64,000 bases of DNA from Noviherbaspirillum sedimenti (GTDB lineage Bacteria; Pseudomonadota; Gammaproteobacteria; Burkholderiales; Burkholderiaceae_D). Below the pieces are notes generated by a model. It saw nothing but the letters and a program-made list of their open reading frames with translations, did not search any database and was not told the origin of the DNA. Both the position numbers and the translations under genes were made by a program. The DNA is taken from the NCBI RefSeq assembly GCF_003590835.1, contig NZ_QYUQ01000002.1, positions 3,844,001 to 3,908,000 on the forward strand. The letters are read 5' to 3'. Below, one piece after another: positions 56,148 through 64,000 of the stretch (the stretch's first letter is position 1; each line of letters opens with the position of its first letter).

Positions 56148-57020
56148 ATGCAAAAACGAAAACTCGGACGAACTGGCCTTGAAGTCTCGCCAATCGCGAT
56201 TGGCGGCGCTGCATTTGCCTATGTGCACCGCACGCAGGGCTGGGATCCGATGACGGATGACGGCCGAAAAGTGGTCCATGCAACGCTCAATGCCGCCCTG
56301 GACCGTGGCATCAACTACATCGATACCTCACCGGTTTATGGCAACGGCTACAGCGAGACGCTTATCGGCGAGGTGATGAAAACGCGCCGCAAGGATTGTG
56401 TGCTGGCCAGCAAGGTCTGGTACGAACTGGACCATAAGGGCGTCATCGACAGCGTCCACGAAAGTCTGAAGCGGTTTCAGACCGATCACATCGATATCAT
56501 GCAGATACATGGCCGGATGTACACGGCAGCGGAGGTGGAGCACATCCTCAAGGGTGGTCCGCTCGATGCCCTGCTCGAACTGCGTGAGGCGGGCAAGATC
56601 GGCCACATCGGCATCACGGCCGAAGAGCCCTGGACGGTGATCCCGTTCCTGGCCCACGAGGCCATCGAGGTTTACCAGGTGGCCTACAACTTCATCTACC
56701 AGGGGGCGGCCCGGCATTTCCTGATCGAAGCGGCCAAGGTGAATGCAGGTGTGGTGTCGATGCGCACGATGACCTCTGGCATTCTCCAGCGAGAGGCGAG
56801 CCACCTTGCGCCGGAATGGCAGGCCGCGCGCGACCTGTATGAAGTCTCCCTGAAGTTTGTCCATGCGGATTCCCGCGTGCACTCCGGCATCGTCGGCATG
56901 CGCTGGCCTGAAGAGGTGGAGCAGAACGTGCGGTTGTTGGAGGGATGGCAGCCGCCGGTCGACTTCGCCACGATGCCACGATTGACTATCGAAGTCTACA
57001 AGACGGACGACGCAATGTAG
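56148..57020 (+). CDS. Aldo/keto reductase
   Basis: 290 residues. MQKRKLGRTGLEVSPIAIGG start, GINYIDTSPVYGNGYSE with catalytic Asp and Tyr, VLASKVWY with Lys, and DIMQIHGRM with His: a full AKR tetrad. It reduces aldehydes or ketones with NADPH or acts in reverse. GGAG lies ten bases before the ATG. Same direction as receptor 3. Confidence 0.92.
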   Translation: MQKRKLGRTGLEVSPIAIGGAAFAYVHRTQGWDPMTDDGRKVVHATLNAALDRGINYIDTSPVYGNGYSETLIGEVMKTRRKDCVLASKVWYELDHKGVIDSVHESLKRFQTDHIDIMQIHGRMYTAAEVEHILKGGPLDALLELREAGKIGHIGITAEEPWTVIPFLAHEAIEVYQVAYNFIYQGAARHFLIEAAKVNAGVVSMRTMTSGILQREASHLAPEWQAARDLYEVSLKFVHADSRVHSGIVGMRWPEEVEQNVRLLEGWQPPVDFATMPRLTIEVYKTDDAM

Positions 57021-57242
57021 CGAGAGCACAGACGCTCCCACCCGAGCGTGGAGTGGGGGCGATACTGGCGACGCAAGACAATTCGCGAGAGTACAACGCC
57101 ACGCCTTCCTCCTGATTTGAATATTTTGACCGCAGAAGTGCGCGGTCTAACCAGGCCAGCCCTGCCTTTCGAAACGGCACGGCGCTTCGACCATGCCGTC
57201 AGTGGCCACGGTGGCCTTCCTGAGAGCCAGCGGGTCAAGGAC

Positions 57243-57273
57243 GGACGGGCCGCGCCTGCCGCGCGGCGCGTCC
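57243..57273. terminator. GC-rich hairpin between convergent genes
   Basis: GGACGGGCCGCGC and GCGCGGCGCGTCC pair over 13 positions with one mismatch and a 5-base loop, twelve bases from the end of receptor 4 and convergent with the aldo/keto reductase. No clear U-run. Probably a bidirectional transcript end. Confidence 0.6.
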
Positions 57274-57284
57274 GCAAGCCCAGT

Positions 57285-58382
57285 TCACTCCATTTTAATG
57301 TTGCGTTCCTTCGCGATGCGGCCCCAGCGCGCGCTGTCGTTGGCCACCATCGCAGCGAAATCAGCCGGTGAGCCGCGCCCCGCCTCGATCCCCATGGCCT
57401 GGAAGCGAACGACCATGTTCGGCGATTGCAGCATCTTGTTAACTTTTTCGTTGATGCGCTGGGTGAGCTCGGGGGGCATCCCGCGCGGCCCGTACAGGCC
57501 GAACCAGGACTGCACCGAGAACCCCGGCACGCCCGATTCGGCGATCGTCGGGATGTCCGGGGCGATCGCCGATCGGTGCGCTCCGCTGACCGCCAGCGCG
57601 CCCGCCATACCTGACTTCACTTTCGGCAGGGCTGACGGGATGGCCTCCAACGCCATGTGCACGGCACCGCTCATGAGATCTTGGAGCGCTGCTCCCGTTC
57701 CCTTGTAGGGAACGTGGGTGAAGGATACGCCGGTCTGGGCCGCTAAGAGTTCGAAGCTCAAGTGGCCAAACGAGCCGACGCCGCTGCTGACGTAATTGAG
57801 ATACCCAGGCTTCTCGCGCGCCAGCGCGAGCAGTTCCTTTACATTCTTGACGGGAAGCGTCGGCGACACGACCAGCAAATTATTGGCCTCCGTCAAGAAT
57901 GCGATTGGTGTGAAGTCCTTGACAGCGTTGTACGGAAGCTTGGTCGACACGTGCGGTGCGATCGCGTGCGTGCTGGTAGTGGCGATGAGAAGTGTGTAGC
58001 CGTCCGCCGGGGCACGGGCGACCTCGTTCGAGCCTATCGCGCCGACTGCGCCCGACTTGTTATCGATTACGAACGGCTGGCCCGTCGTCTCCGACAAGGC
58101 CTGCCCGACCATCCGCGCAAGGAGGTCGGTCGCACTGCCGGCGGCGATGGGCACAACGATGCGCACGGGTTTGCTCGGCCAGTCCTGGGCTTGCGCAAGT
58201 CCGGACGCGGTCAAGGCGAGCACGGGCAGCCATCGGATGGCTACGGGCACGCGTTGACCGAAAAGTCGCTTATCGCGTGGCGCCGCGTACCGCTTTTCAC
58301 GAGACAGCGACCGGTGCTGCAGCTGAGGCCGCATGGCAAGCGCTTCGCCCATTTTGCAAAGAACGAGAGATACGACATTCAT
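57285..58382 (-). CDS. Bug/TctC-family periplasmic solute receptor (4)
   Basis: About 365 residues if started at 58382; the start is uncertain, and the ATG at 58334 is also possible, since no strong ribosome site is seen. Export signal VAIRWLPVLALTASGLAQA, then WPSKPVRIVVPIAAGSATDL, QPFVIDNKSGAVGAIGSNEV, SSGVGSFGHLSFELL, WFGLYGPRGMPPEL. The 30 residues before the signal are unusually polar, so the gene may have lost its original 5' end by rearrangement with the remnant at 58490. Confidence 0.88.
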   Translation of the reverse strand: MNVVSLVLCKMGEALAMRPQLQHRSLSREKRYAAPRDKRLFGQRVPVAIRWLPVLALTASGLAQAQDWPSKPVRIVVPIAAGSATDLLARMVGQALSETTGQPFVIDNKSGAVGAIGSNEVARAPADGYTLLIATTSTHAIAPHVSTKLPYNAVKDFTPIAFLTEANNLLVVSPTLPVKNVKELLALAREKPGYLNYVSSGVGSFGHLSFELLAAQTGVSFTHVPYKGTGAALQDLMSGAVHMALEAIPSALPKVKSGMAGALAVSGAHRSAIAPDIPTIAESGVPGFSVQSWFGLYGPRGMPPELTQRINEKVNKMLQSPNMVVRFQAMGIEAGRGSPADFAAMVANDSARWGRIAKERNIKME

Positions 58383-58489
58383 GGTTGATCCACGAGGCGT
58401 TGTTTTTAAGAAGTTCACATTGTCTCCTGACGAAAAAGATATTTGAATTATTAGAGGAATATGTTGCGCTTGACAGAGTCGAGGCTGCG

Positions 58490-58830
58490 TCATCGATATG
58501 ATACTGGTCGCCCATGCGATCGAAGGTGCGTGCGCGGCCGATTGCGCCCTGCCGGACCGCATGCCAAAGCTCAAGCGGTTCGACACCCGCCTTGACGCCC
58601 AGGCTGAAGACCTCAGCGATCACCATGATGATGCTTTCATTTCCCATTTCACCGAGTTGAAAGAATTCACCGAGTTGAAAGAATTGCGCTTCTTTTCCTT
58701 ACTCTGCACGTAATCGGCGCCCATTAGCTCGCTCATGATTTGCCGCCCGATCTCTTTAGTACTCATCTCTGTCTCCTTTTTAAGATTCGTAAAGTTCAAC
58801 TAGGGTTTGCTGCTGGTATGCGTTAATTAA
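58490..58830 (-). pseudogene. Fused remnant of the dehydrogenase/decarboxylase block
   Basis: 58500-58629 matches the middle of the 53031 dehydrogenase gene (VISLGVKAGVEPLELWHAVR region). It is joined directly to the bases upstream of that gene (TGATGCTTTCATTTCCCAT), then to the first 120 bases and ribosome site of the decarboxylase gene (54400-54540). An 18-bp tandem duplication (TTCACCGAGTTGAAAGAA twice, 58648-58683) marks the second join. Gene order is as in the intact locus. Confidence 0.88.
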
Positions 58831-58991
58831 CCAAACTAATAGATATCAAGCTCTTAGCCACCATGGGGCAATGGAACCCGTTGTTCAGGGGCAGTTCACG
58901 TTTTGGCATACCGATGACGTAGAGCTCGGATTCAAGCAGCTTCAGCGGTGCCGAGGACTTAATCATCTATCATGTTGCTTGCCTTATTGAT
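58831..58991. other. Insertion of unknown origin inside the duplicated block
   Basis: About 160 bases with no counterpart at the intact locus. On the minus strand 58870-58945 reads open (LKLLESELYVIGMPKRELPL), possibly a fragment of another gene; family not recognised. Confidence 0.4.
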
Positions 58992-59070
58992 AAGGTATAG
59001 GCAGCCCAGTCGAAATGTCCATGTCGTTTTACGGGAGCCCGTGTCTTCATTTCCGGAACCAGACTTATCG
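58992..59070. repeat. Copy D of the leader upstream block
   Basis: Matches 54557-54633 (AAGGTATRGGCAGCCCAGTC, ATGTCCATGTCGTTTT, TCTTCATTTCCGGAACC). Carries only the left arm of the 19-bp inverted repeat; after 59070 the sequence is unrelated and enters a transposase relic. Confidence 0.8.
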
Positions 59071-59132
59071 CTGGTTTGTTGAATCCGGCGGCATCAGAGA
59101 TGTATGCGGAGGGCGGCAAGAGGAATGCCGCT

Positions 59133-59260
59133 ATGACTGCCCGTCGTCCTTGCCCGCCGGCATTGGGGCCGCTCGAAGACTACGCCGCGCACGTCGATGC
59201 CATGTTTCACTCGCTGGCCCAGCGCTCTGCTCTTCGCACCTACCTGGCCGATTTTCCGGC
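59133..59260 (+). pseudogene. N-terminal relic of an IS701-type transposase
   Basis: MTARRPCPPALGPLEDYAAH then MFHSLAQRSALRTYL resembles the start of IS701-family DDE transposases (PCPPxPGPLExY and QRxxFRxYL). The catalytic part is absent and the frame soon loses similarity. No terminal repeats were identified. Confidence 0.6.
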
Positions 59261-59323
59261 GCTGCGCGAATGCGCCAATGTCATAAATTGCGAGATCGTG
59301 TTGTCCGCATCTGTTGATCGTGC

Positions 59324-59353
59324 TTCCGTCCGGACGCAATTACGATATATAAT
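59324..59353 (+). promoter_or_regulatory. Promoter of the amidohydrolase at 59442
   Basis: A perfect -10 box TATAAT (59348-59353) with a weak -35 TTCCGT (59324-59329), spacing 18. The dyad operator begins seven bases after the -10 and would cover the start of transcription. Confidence 0.6.
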
Positions 59354-59359
59354 TTAAAA

Positions 59360-59372
59360 ATGGACGGACCAT
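59360..59372. promoter_or_regulatory. GntR/FadR-type operator, site 1
   Basis: ATGGACGGACCAT, a 13-bp dyad with one mismatched pair, seven bases after the -10 box. Same core as sites 2 and 3. Members of the FadR branch of GntR bind TGGTNNNACCA-type sites. Overlap with the transcription start predicts repression. Confidence 0.65.
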
Positions 59373-59441
59373 ATATCGGAGGGGCAGCGTCCGACAACGC
59401 TGTCGCGCGGTCCGCATCGTCAGGAAAAGGAGGAGAAATTG

Positions 59442-60434
59442 ATGTCTAAAAGTACTGCCGCGCCCATGCGCGAAAACATCGTCATGCCGGATCTGCCAAT
59501 CGTGGATGCGCATATTCACCTGTGGGACAGGATCGGATTCGACTACTTCGCCCCGGAATTCCTGGTCGATGTTGCGGACGGCCATAATGTCACGGCCAGC
59601 ATCTACGTCGAATGCAACATGCGTTATTCCGACGACCCGCGGCCCGACTTTCAGCCGATCGGTGAGACGGAGTTTGTGCTGGAGCAGGCAAAGCTGGCCG
59701 AAGGCTCAGGTCACGACCTCGCCTGTGGCATTTTAGGGGCCGTGAACCTGCCGCTTGGCGCGGATGTGGAGCCGATCATTGATGCCCAGATCGCGGCCGG
59801 CCAAGGACGGTTCCGCGGTGTGCGCTTTCGTGTGGCCTTCGATACCGACCCGGTGGCGGGCTACAACGAAATTGGCTATCCGTCCGGAAGTGTTCTCGAC
59901 AATCCCGCATTTCTTGATGCGGCACGATGTCTGGCTCGCAAGGGGCTCGTACTTGACCTATGGGCGTTCCATACGCAGCTGGACGACGTGCTGCGGTTCG
60001 CTGAAAAGGTTCCCGAGCTGACGATCGTACTCGATCACGTCGGTGGCCCCCTGGGCGTCGGACGTTATGCGTCGATGCGCAAGGAAGTTTTCGGGCACTG
60101 GTCTCGAGGAATCGGGTCCTTGGCTACAGCGCCGAACGTGAATGTGAAGCTCAGCGGGCTCGGGATTTCCAGGTTGGGGTTCAATTTCGCAGGGGGCGGT
60201 CAAGCGCAATCGTCCGACGAGCTCGTCGCTGCGTGGAAGCCGTATGTACGCACCTGCGTCGAGGCATTTGGGCCCGAGCGTAGCATCTTCGGAAGCAACT
60301 TCCCGGTGGACCGTGCGGCGGCGTCGTATCGGACATTGCTCAACGGCTTCAAGAAGATGCTGGCCGATATCGGTGACGTGGAATTGCGGGCAGTATTTGC
60401 CGAAAACGCACGGCGGGTCTACCGTCTCCCTTAA
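59442..60434 (+). CDS. Amidohydrolase-2 family metal-dependent hydrolase (2)
   Basis: 330 residues from an ATG with AAGGAGGAG nine bases upstream. IVDAHIHLWDR carries the metal His pair (24 and 26), VLDHVGGPLG a further His, and SNFPVDRA the acidic end. Belongs to the lactonase/decarboxylase-like PF04909 group as does 48274, but sequence differs widely. First gene of the operator-linked catabolic cluster. Confidence 0.92.
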   Translation: MSKSTAAPMRENIVMPDLPIVDAHIHLWDRIGFDYFAPEFLVDVADGHNVTASIYVECNMRYSDDPRPDFQPIGETEFVLEQAKLAEGSGHDLACGILGAVNLPLGADVEPIIDAQIAAGQGRFRGVRFRVAFDTDPVAGYNEIGYPSGSVLDNPAFLDAARCLARKGLVLDLWAFHTQLDDVLRFAEKVPELTIVLDHVGGPLGVGRYASMRKEVFGHWSRGIGSLATAPNVNVKLSGLGISRLGFNFAGGGQAQSSDELVAAWKPYVRTCVEAFGPERSIFGSNFPVDRAAASYRTLLNGFKKMLADIGDVELRAVFAENARRVYRLP

Positions 60435-60620
60435 CTCGGAGCAGGCTCAGCTTGGAGAAGTGACGAAAGCATCGGGCTGCCCAGTCAGGTCGTCTTTGCC
60501 GGAGATCGCCGACACGTTGGGTAATCGCCGGCGATTCTGCGCTCGCATACGCAATGCACGCTGCTCCGATGATACGCATATTCATCGTGCCAGCAGAGTC
60601 AAAACTAAGACACTATTTTT

Positions 60621-60629
60621 GGTCGGACC
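60621..60629. promoter_or_regulatory. GntR/FadR-type operator, site 2, with promoter
   Basis: GGTCGGACC, a perfect 9-bp dyad in TTTTTGGTCGGACCTTTA. Just downstream TTGCGC (60634-60639) and TAATAT (60657-60662) are spaced 17 apart, a likely promoter of the MaoC gene at 60727. The site thus lies upstream of or at the -35. Confidence 0.65.
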
Positions 60630-60726
60630 TTTATTGCGCCCCCGGACTTTTTTGTGTAATATCTGCTCACGGGAGAAGAATACAGTGCGTTCACAACGGT
60701 ACCCGATTCATATTAAGGAGTGATAC

Positions 60727-61233
60727 ATGGCTGGGCTTTACTACGACGAGTTTAAGTTTGGGCAGATTTTTCAGCACAGTGTGCGCCGCACCATCACTGA
60801 AGCGGATAACGTCTGGTTCTCGACGACTACCTGCAATCCGGCGGCGATTCACATTGACGAAGATTACTGTCGCAACCATACCGAATTCGGCCAGCGAATC
60901 GTCAACAGTGCCTTTACGCTCGGACTGATGGTGGGGCTGAGCGTGGGTGATACCACTTTGGGAACGACTGTCGGCAATCTCGGCTTTGAAGAGTGTCGTT
61001 TCCCCCGGCCCGTCTTCCATGGTGACACGATTCGGTCCGAGACCGAGGTGATTGATAAGCGGGAAAGCAAGTCTCGGCCGAACCAGGGTATTGTGACCTT
61101 CATGCATCGCGCGTTCAATCAAAAAGGCGAACTGGTCGCCCAGTGCAAGCGTCCGGCTCTGATGATGCGAAAGCCTGAGGCGAGTGGCTCAGGCGGCCCC
61201 GGCAGCGTTTTGTCGGCTTGCCTACCGATCTGA
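60727..61233 (+). CDS. MaoC-like (R)-specific enoyl-CoA hydratase
   Basis: 168 residues, single hot-dog domain. TTTCNPAAIHIDEDYCR carries the hydratase Asp/His pair region (NPxxxHxD), NSAFTLGLMVGLSVGDTTLG and FPRPVFHGDTIRSETEV follow; similar to mesaconyl/citramalyl-CoA hydratase-like proteins. It would hydrate an enoyl-CoA. AAGGAG precedes the ATG. A 12-bp inverted repeat overlaps its stop (61219-61243). Confidence 0.9.
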   Translation: MAGLYYDEFKFGQIFQHSVRRTITEADNVWFSTTTCNPAAIHIDEDYCRNHTEFGQRIVNSAFTLGLMVGLSVGDTTLGTTVGNLGFEECRFPRPVFHGDTIRSETEVIDKRESKSRPNQGIVTFMHRAFNQKGELVAQCKRPALMMRKPEASGSGGPGSVLSACLPI

Positions 61234-61274
61234 TCGGTAGGCACAGCGGGTGGCGACACTGTTCGCCTCATTAA

Positions 61275-61292
61275 ATGGTCGGACCATATAAT
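61275..61292. promoter_or_regulatory. GntR/FadR-type operator, site 3, with -10 box
   Basis: ATGGTCGGACCAT (61275-61287) is a perfect 13-bp dyad, and its last T starts a perfect -10 box TATAAT (61287-61292). A bound protein would block the promoter of the BKACE gene 95 bases downstream. Confidence 0.7.
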
Positions 61293-61387
61293 TGGCGAAT
61301 TGAGGCTGCGCGTAATGACAGCTTCAGCTCACCGGCGGTTGCGGCTTCAGATGGTCAATGATCTACCAAGCACGAAGGAGATGTTCC

Positions 61388-62314
61388 ATGGCTCGAAAAG
61401 TTATTATCACATGCGCCGTTACCGGTGCAATCCATACACCGACGATGTCGCCGCACCTGCCGATCACGCCGGAGGAGATCGCAGATGCTGCGGTCGGCGC
61501 GGCGGAAGCCGGAGCGGCTATCGTTCACCTGCATGCCCGTAACCCGTTAACCGGCCAGCCGGACCAGACACCCGAAGCTTTTGAGGGCTTCCTTCCTCTC
61601 ATCAAGCAGCGTAGTAACGTGGTCATCAACCTGACCAGCGGTGGTTCGCCTTGGCTGCCGGTTGAAGACCGTGTTCGCCCCGCGGCGAAGTTCAAGCCAG
61701 AGGTCGCGTCGATGAACCTCGGCACGATGAACCTCGGCCTCTATCCGATGCTCGACCGCTACAAGAAATGGAAGTTCGACTGGGAGCCGGAGGCGCTCGA
61801 AAACTCACGCAAGCTGTTCTTTAAGAACACCTTTGCTGATATTGAGTATGCACTGACCACGCTGGGTGAATGCGGCACACGCTTCGAGTTCGAGTGCTAC
61901 GATACCGCGCATTTGTACACGCTGAGGCATTTCCTCGACCGCAGTTTGGTCAAGCCACCACTGTTCATTCAGACCGTATTCGGTTTGCTGGGCGGCATCG
62001 GGGCCCATCCCGACGACGTTTATCATATGAAGCGCACGGCCGATCGTTTGTTCGGGTCGGACTATACATGGTCGGTTCTAGGCGCCGGGAAAAACCAGAT
62101 GACTGTGGCAGCGATCGCTGCGGCGATGGGTGGCAATGTGCGTGTCGGTCTTGAGGACTCGCTGTGGGCGGGGCCGGGCAAACTCGCCGCGACGAACGCC
62201 GAACAAGTCCGCATCGTGCGCAAGATCATCGAGGGGCTGGGGCTTGAAGTCGCGACCCCGGACGAAGCGCGCGAGATTCTGGCGCTCAAGGGCGGGGACA
62301 AGGTCGACTTTTGA
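61388..62314 (+). CDS. BKACE family (DUF849) beta-keto acid cleavage enzyme
   Basis: 308 residues from the ATG at 61388 with AAGGAGATG upstream. TCAVTGAIHTPTMSPHLPIT is the family start; zinc ligands in IVHLHARNP (His47, His49) and the late His region; catalytic Glu in VRVGLEDSLW. The enzymes condense a beta-keto acid with acetyl-CoA to give acetoacetate plus a new CoA ester. Downstream thiolase would cleave the acetoacetyl-CoA-type product. Confidence 0.94.
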   Translation: MARKVIITCAVTGAIHTPTMSPHLPITPEEIADAAVGAAEAGAAIVHLHARNPLTGQPDQTPEAFEGFLPLIKQRSNVVINLTSGGSPWLPVEDRVRPAAKFKPEVASMNLGTMNLGLYPMLDRYKKWKFDWEPEALENSRKLFFKNTFADIEYALTTLGECGTRFEFECYDTAHLYTLRHFLDRSLVKPPLFIQTVFGLLGGIGAHPDDVYHMKRTADRLFGSDYTWSVLGAGKNQMTVAAIAAAMGGNVRVGLEDSLWAGPGKLAATNAEQVRIVRKIIEGLGLEVATPDEAREILALKGGDKVDF

Positions 62315-62415
62315 TGCCCTCCGCCGGCAGCGGCTGAGTGGTAGCGGGAATTACCTTGACGTGTTCCCGCTCCTGCGCCGGCGGCTGCCGCAACATCTCC
62401 GGCGGACAACCGGAT

Positions 62416-62487
62416 TTGAAAGGATAGAACGATGAGCGTCAGCATTACAACCGAACTTGAAAGGATAAAACGATGAGCGTCAGCATT
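62416..62487 (+). repeat. Tandem duplication of the thiolase start region with a 14-codon leader ORF
   Basis: TTGAAAGGATA(G/A)AACGATGAGC continues as GTCAGCATT in both copies (62416-62446 and 62457-62487), 41 bases apart. The first ATG (62432) opens MSVSITTELERIKR and its TGA overlaps the true thiolase ATG at 62473 (ATGA). The copy has therefore made a short ORF translationally coupled to the gene. Confidence 0.85.
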
Positions 62488-63638
62488 GTCGGATGGGCAC
62501 ACACGCCGTTCGGGAAGCATGATACCGAAACTGTCGAGAGCCTGATCGTGCGTGTCGTACGCGAAGCACTTGAACACGCGGGCCTCTCCGCGAAAGAGGT
62601 GGACGAGGTGTATCTGGGTCATTTCAACGCGGGCTTTTCGCGGCAGAACTTTACCGCGTCGCTGGTCTTCCAAGCCGATGATGGTTTCCGCTTCAAGCCG
62701 GCGACACGGGTCGAGAACGCTTGTGCGACGGGCTCGGCCGCTGTCCACCAAGGCATCAAGTCGATCGAGTCGGGGCGCGCCCGTACAGTGCTCGTGGTTG
62801 GCGTGGAGCAGATGAGCACGACGCCCGCCGAAGAGATCGGCCTGAACCTGTTGAAGGCCTCGTATCTCCCCGAGGACGGTGATACACCAATGGGTTTTGC
62901 CGGCGTATTCGGAAAGATCGCGGATCGCTATTTTCAGCGGCACGGCGATCAGTCCGATGCGCTCGCCATGATCGCCGCAAAGAACCATCGCAACGGCGTC
63001 GGCAATCCCTATGCGCAAATGCGCAAGGATCTCGGCTACGAGTTCTGCCGTACTGAAAGCCCGAAAAATCCGTTAGTTGCGGGGCCGTTGAAACGGACCG
63101 ACTGCTCTCTGGTATCCGACGGCGCAGCGGCGATCATTCTGATGGAATCCGACGCCGCGAAAGACATGCCACGCGCCGTCGCGTTTCGCGCAGCTGCGCA
63201 CGTGCAGGATTTTCTGCCAATGTCGAAGCGCGATATCGTCCGCTTCGACGGTTGTTCGGAGGCTTGGCGACAGGCTCTCTCCACTGCAGGTTTGCAGCTC
63301 GACGATCTTTCTTTCGTTGAGACCCACGATTGCTTCACGGTCGCCGAACTGATCGAATATGAGGCCATGGGGCTGACACCCGCTGGAAAAGGGGCAATCG
63401 CGATCAAGGAAGGCTGGACGCAGCCGGATGGCCGCCTTCCTGTTAACCCCTCGGGGGGCTGAAGGCCAAAGGTCATCCGATCGGAGCGACCGGCGTCTCG
63501 ATGCATGTGTTGACCGCCATGCAGCTTTGTGGCGAGGCCGGGCAGATCCAGGTGAGGGACGCGGTCCTTGGCGGCATTTTCAACATGGGCGGCGCCGCGG
63601 TCGCAAATTACGTCAGTATTCTCGAACGACATAAGTAG
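62473..63638 (+). pseudogene. Thiolase family protein with a frameshift near the C-terminus
   Basis: The first frame gives 329 residues with the nucleophile Cys in ENACATGSAAVHQG and the HDCF segment, and stops at 63462 in VNPSGG-stop. The next frame continues at once as LKAKGHPIGATGVSMHVLTA to a stop at 63638, which is the essential thiolase C-terminus with the GHP catalytic loop. One more G in the G6 run (63453-63458) would restore a protein of about 388 residues. It is an SCP-x-type thiolase expected to follow BKACE and MaoC in one pathway. Either a recent mutation or a read error. Confidence 0.88.
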
Positions 63639-63646
63639 GAATCCAC

Positions 63647-64000
63647 ATGACAAAGAAAATCCGCATTGGCATTGTCGGGCTTCAGCCCGAACTTAGTTGG
63701 GCCGCACGCGCGCATTTACCGGCGCTGCAGTCACTGTCGGATATTTACGAAATCGTCGGTGTTGCGAATACGAGCCAAGCGAGCGCTAATGCCGCCGCGC
63801 GGGCCTGCGGCATTCCGATTGCATTCGAAAATATCGCGGCGATGGCCGCGTCCCCCGATATTGATGTGATAGCGGTTACGGTCCGAGTGCCATTCCATCT
63901 GGAACTGGTGCGCGCCGCCGTCACCGGGGGCAAACATATCTATTGCGAATGGCCAATCGGAAACGGCCTCACGGAAGCCGTGGAAATGGCGGACATGGTC
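63647..64000 (+). CDS. Gfo/Idh/MocA family oxidoreductase (3' end outside window)
   Basis: 118 residues seen. KKIRIGIVGLQPELSWAARA is the Rossmann start, IVGVANTSQASANAAARACG the second strand, and VRVPFHLELVRAAVTGGKHI then YCEWPIG match the EKP-type loop (here EWP). NAD(P)-dependent dehydrogenase, substrate unknown. Starts eight bases after the thiolase stop, with AGGAATCC upstream, so in the same operon. Confidence 0.9.
   Translation, partial: MTKKIRIGIVGLQPELSWAARAHLPALQSLSDIYEIVGVANTSQASANAAARACGIPIAFENIAAMAASPDIDVIAVTVRVPFHLELVRAAVTGGKHIYCEWPIGNGLTEAVEMADMV

Noticed and set aside
59076..59357. A 93-codon ORF as a real gene
   Set aside because: Only the part from 59133 has similarity, to a transposase start; the rest is out of register and runs into the promoter at 59348.
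62473..63638. Programmed -1 or +1 frameshifting in the thiolase
   Set aside because: The site is a plain G-run without a typical slippery heptamer plus pseudoknot that I can see, and thiolases are not known to be made this way; indel or read error is simpler.

Overview
The window is a stretch of a Gram-negative chromosome, most likely a betaproteobacterium of the order Burkholderiales (Oxalobacteraceae is my guess). The clues are a trimeric porin, many Bug/TctC solute receptors, a fused IcmF mutase, PQQ genes and three-subunit transhydrogenase genes. It is devoted to acyl-CoA, organic-acid and alcohol catabolism, and no tRNA, rRNA or CRISPR array was seen. All calls come from reading the sequence; family names rest on recognised motifs, not searches.

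Region by region. 1-1772 (-): pqqA-pqqB-pqqC and the first codons of pqqD, making the PQQ cofactor. 1911-7693 (-): a proline iminopeptidase, a chimeric cytochrome/SnoaL remnant, a SnoaL protein, a GMC oxidoreductase and an old-yellow-enzyme-type flavoprotein. 8081-14795 (-): SDR, medium-chain reductase, thiolase, HMG-CoA-synthase-like/DUF35 fusion and acyl-CoA ligase, a set suited to degrading an unusual acyl-CoA. 15091-23972 (+): etfB, a conserved small ORF, etfA, lipA, pntAA, pntAB, pntB, ETF-quinone oxidoreductase and tesB, that is, electron export from acyl-CoA dehydrogenases plus NADPH balance and lipoate synthesis. 24262-30328 (+): icmF, an acyl-CoA dehydrogenase, a small unknown gene and the cobalamin adenosyltransferase that supplies IcmF. 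30375-34669: a ThuA fragment, an MFS transporter and tctBA. 34804-37291: a second etfB-small ORF-etfA set followed by relics of an enoyl-CoA hydratase and of a second ETF-QO. 37526-41101: ALDH, alcohol dehydrogenase and SDR.

41350-44875 is a complete RIT element (recombinase in trio): three overlapping tyrosine recombinase genes between 35-bp inverted repeats, inserted in an antibiotic-biosynthesis-monooxygenase-like gene whose two halves can be rejoined in frame.

45401-64000 is a mosaic accessory region: a porin, four Bug receptors, two amidohydrolases, MmgE/PrpD, gpmA, a 3-hydroxyisobutyrate-dehydrogenase-like gene, a carboxymuconolactone decarboxylase, an aldo/keto reductase, then MaoC, BKACE, thiolase and Gfo/Idh genes. 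It carries many decayed partial copies of its own genes. The 5' leader and pieces of the ALDH gene recur three more times, and the dehydrogenase/decarboxylase block recurs as a remnant, so repeated segmental duplication and decay built this region. The last catabolic cluster (59442 onward) seems to be under one GntR/FadR-type repressor, because a GGTCGGACC-type dyad lies in three successive promoters.
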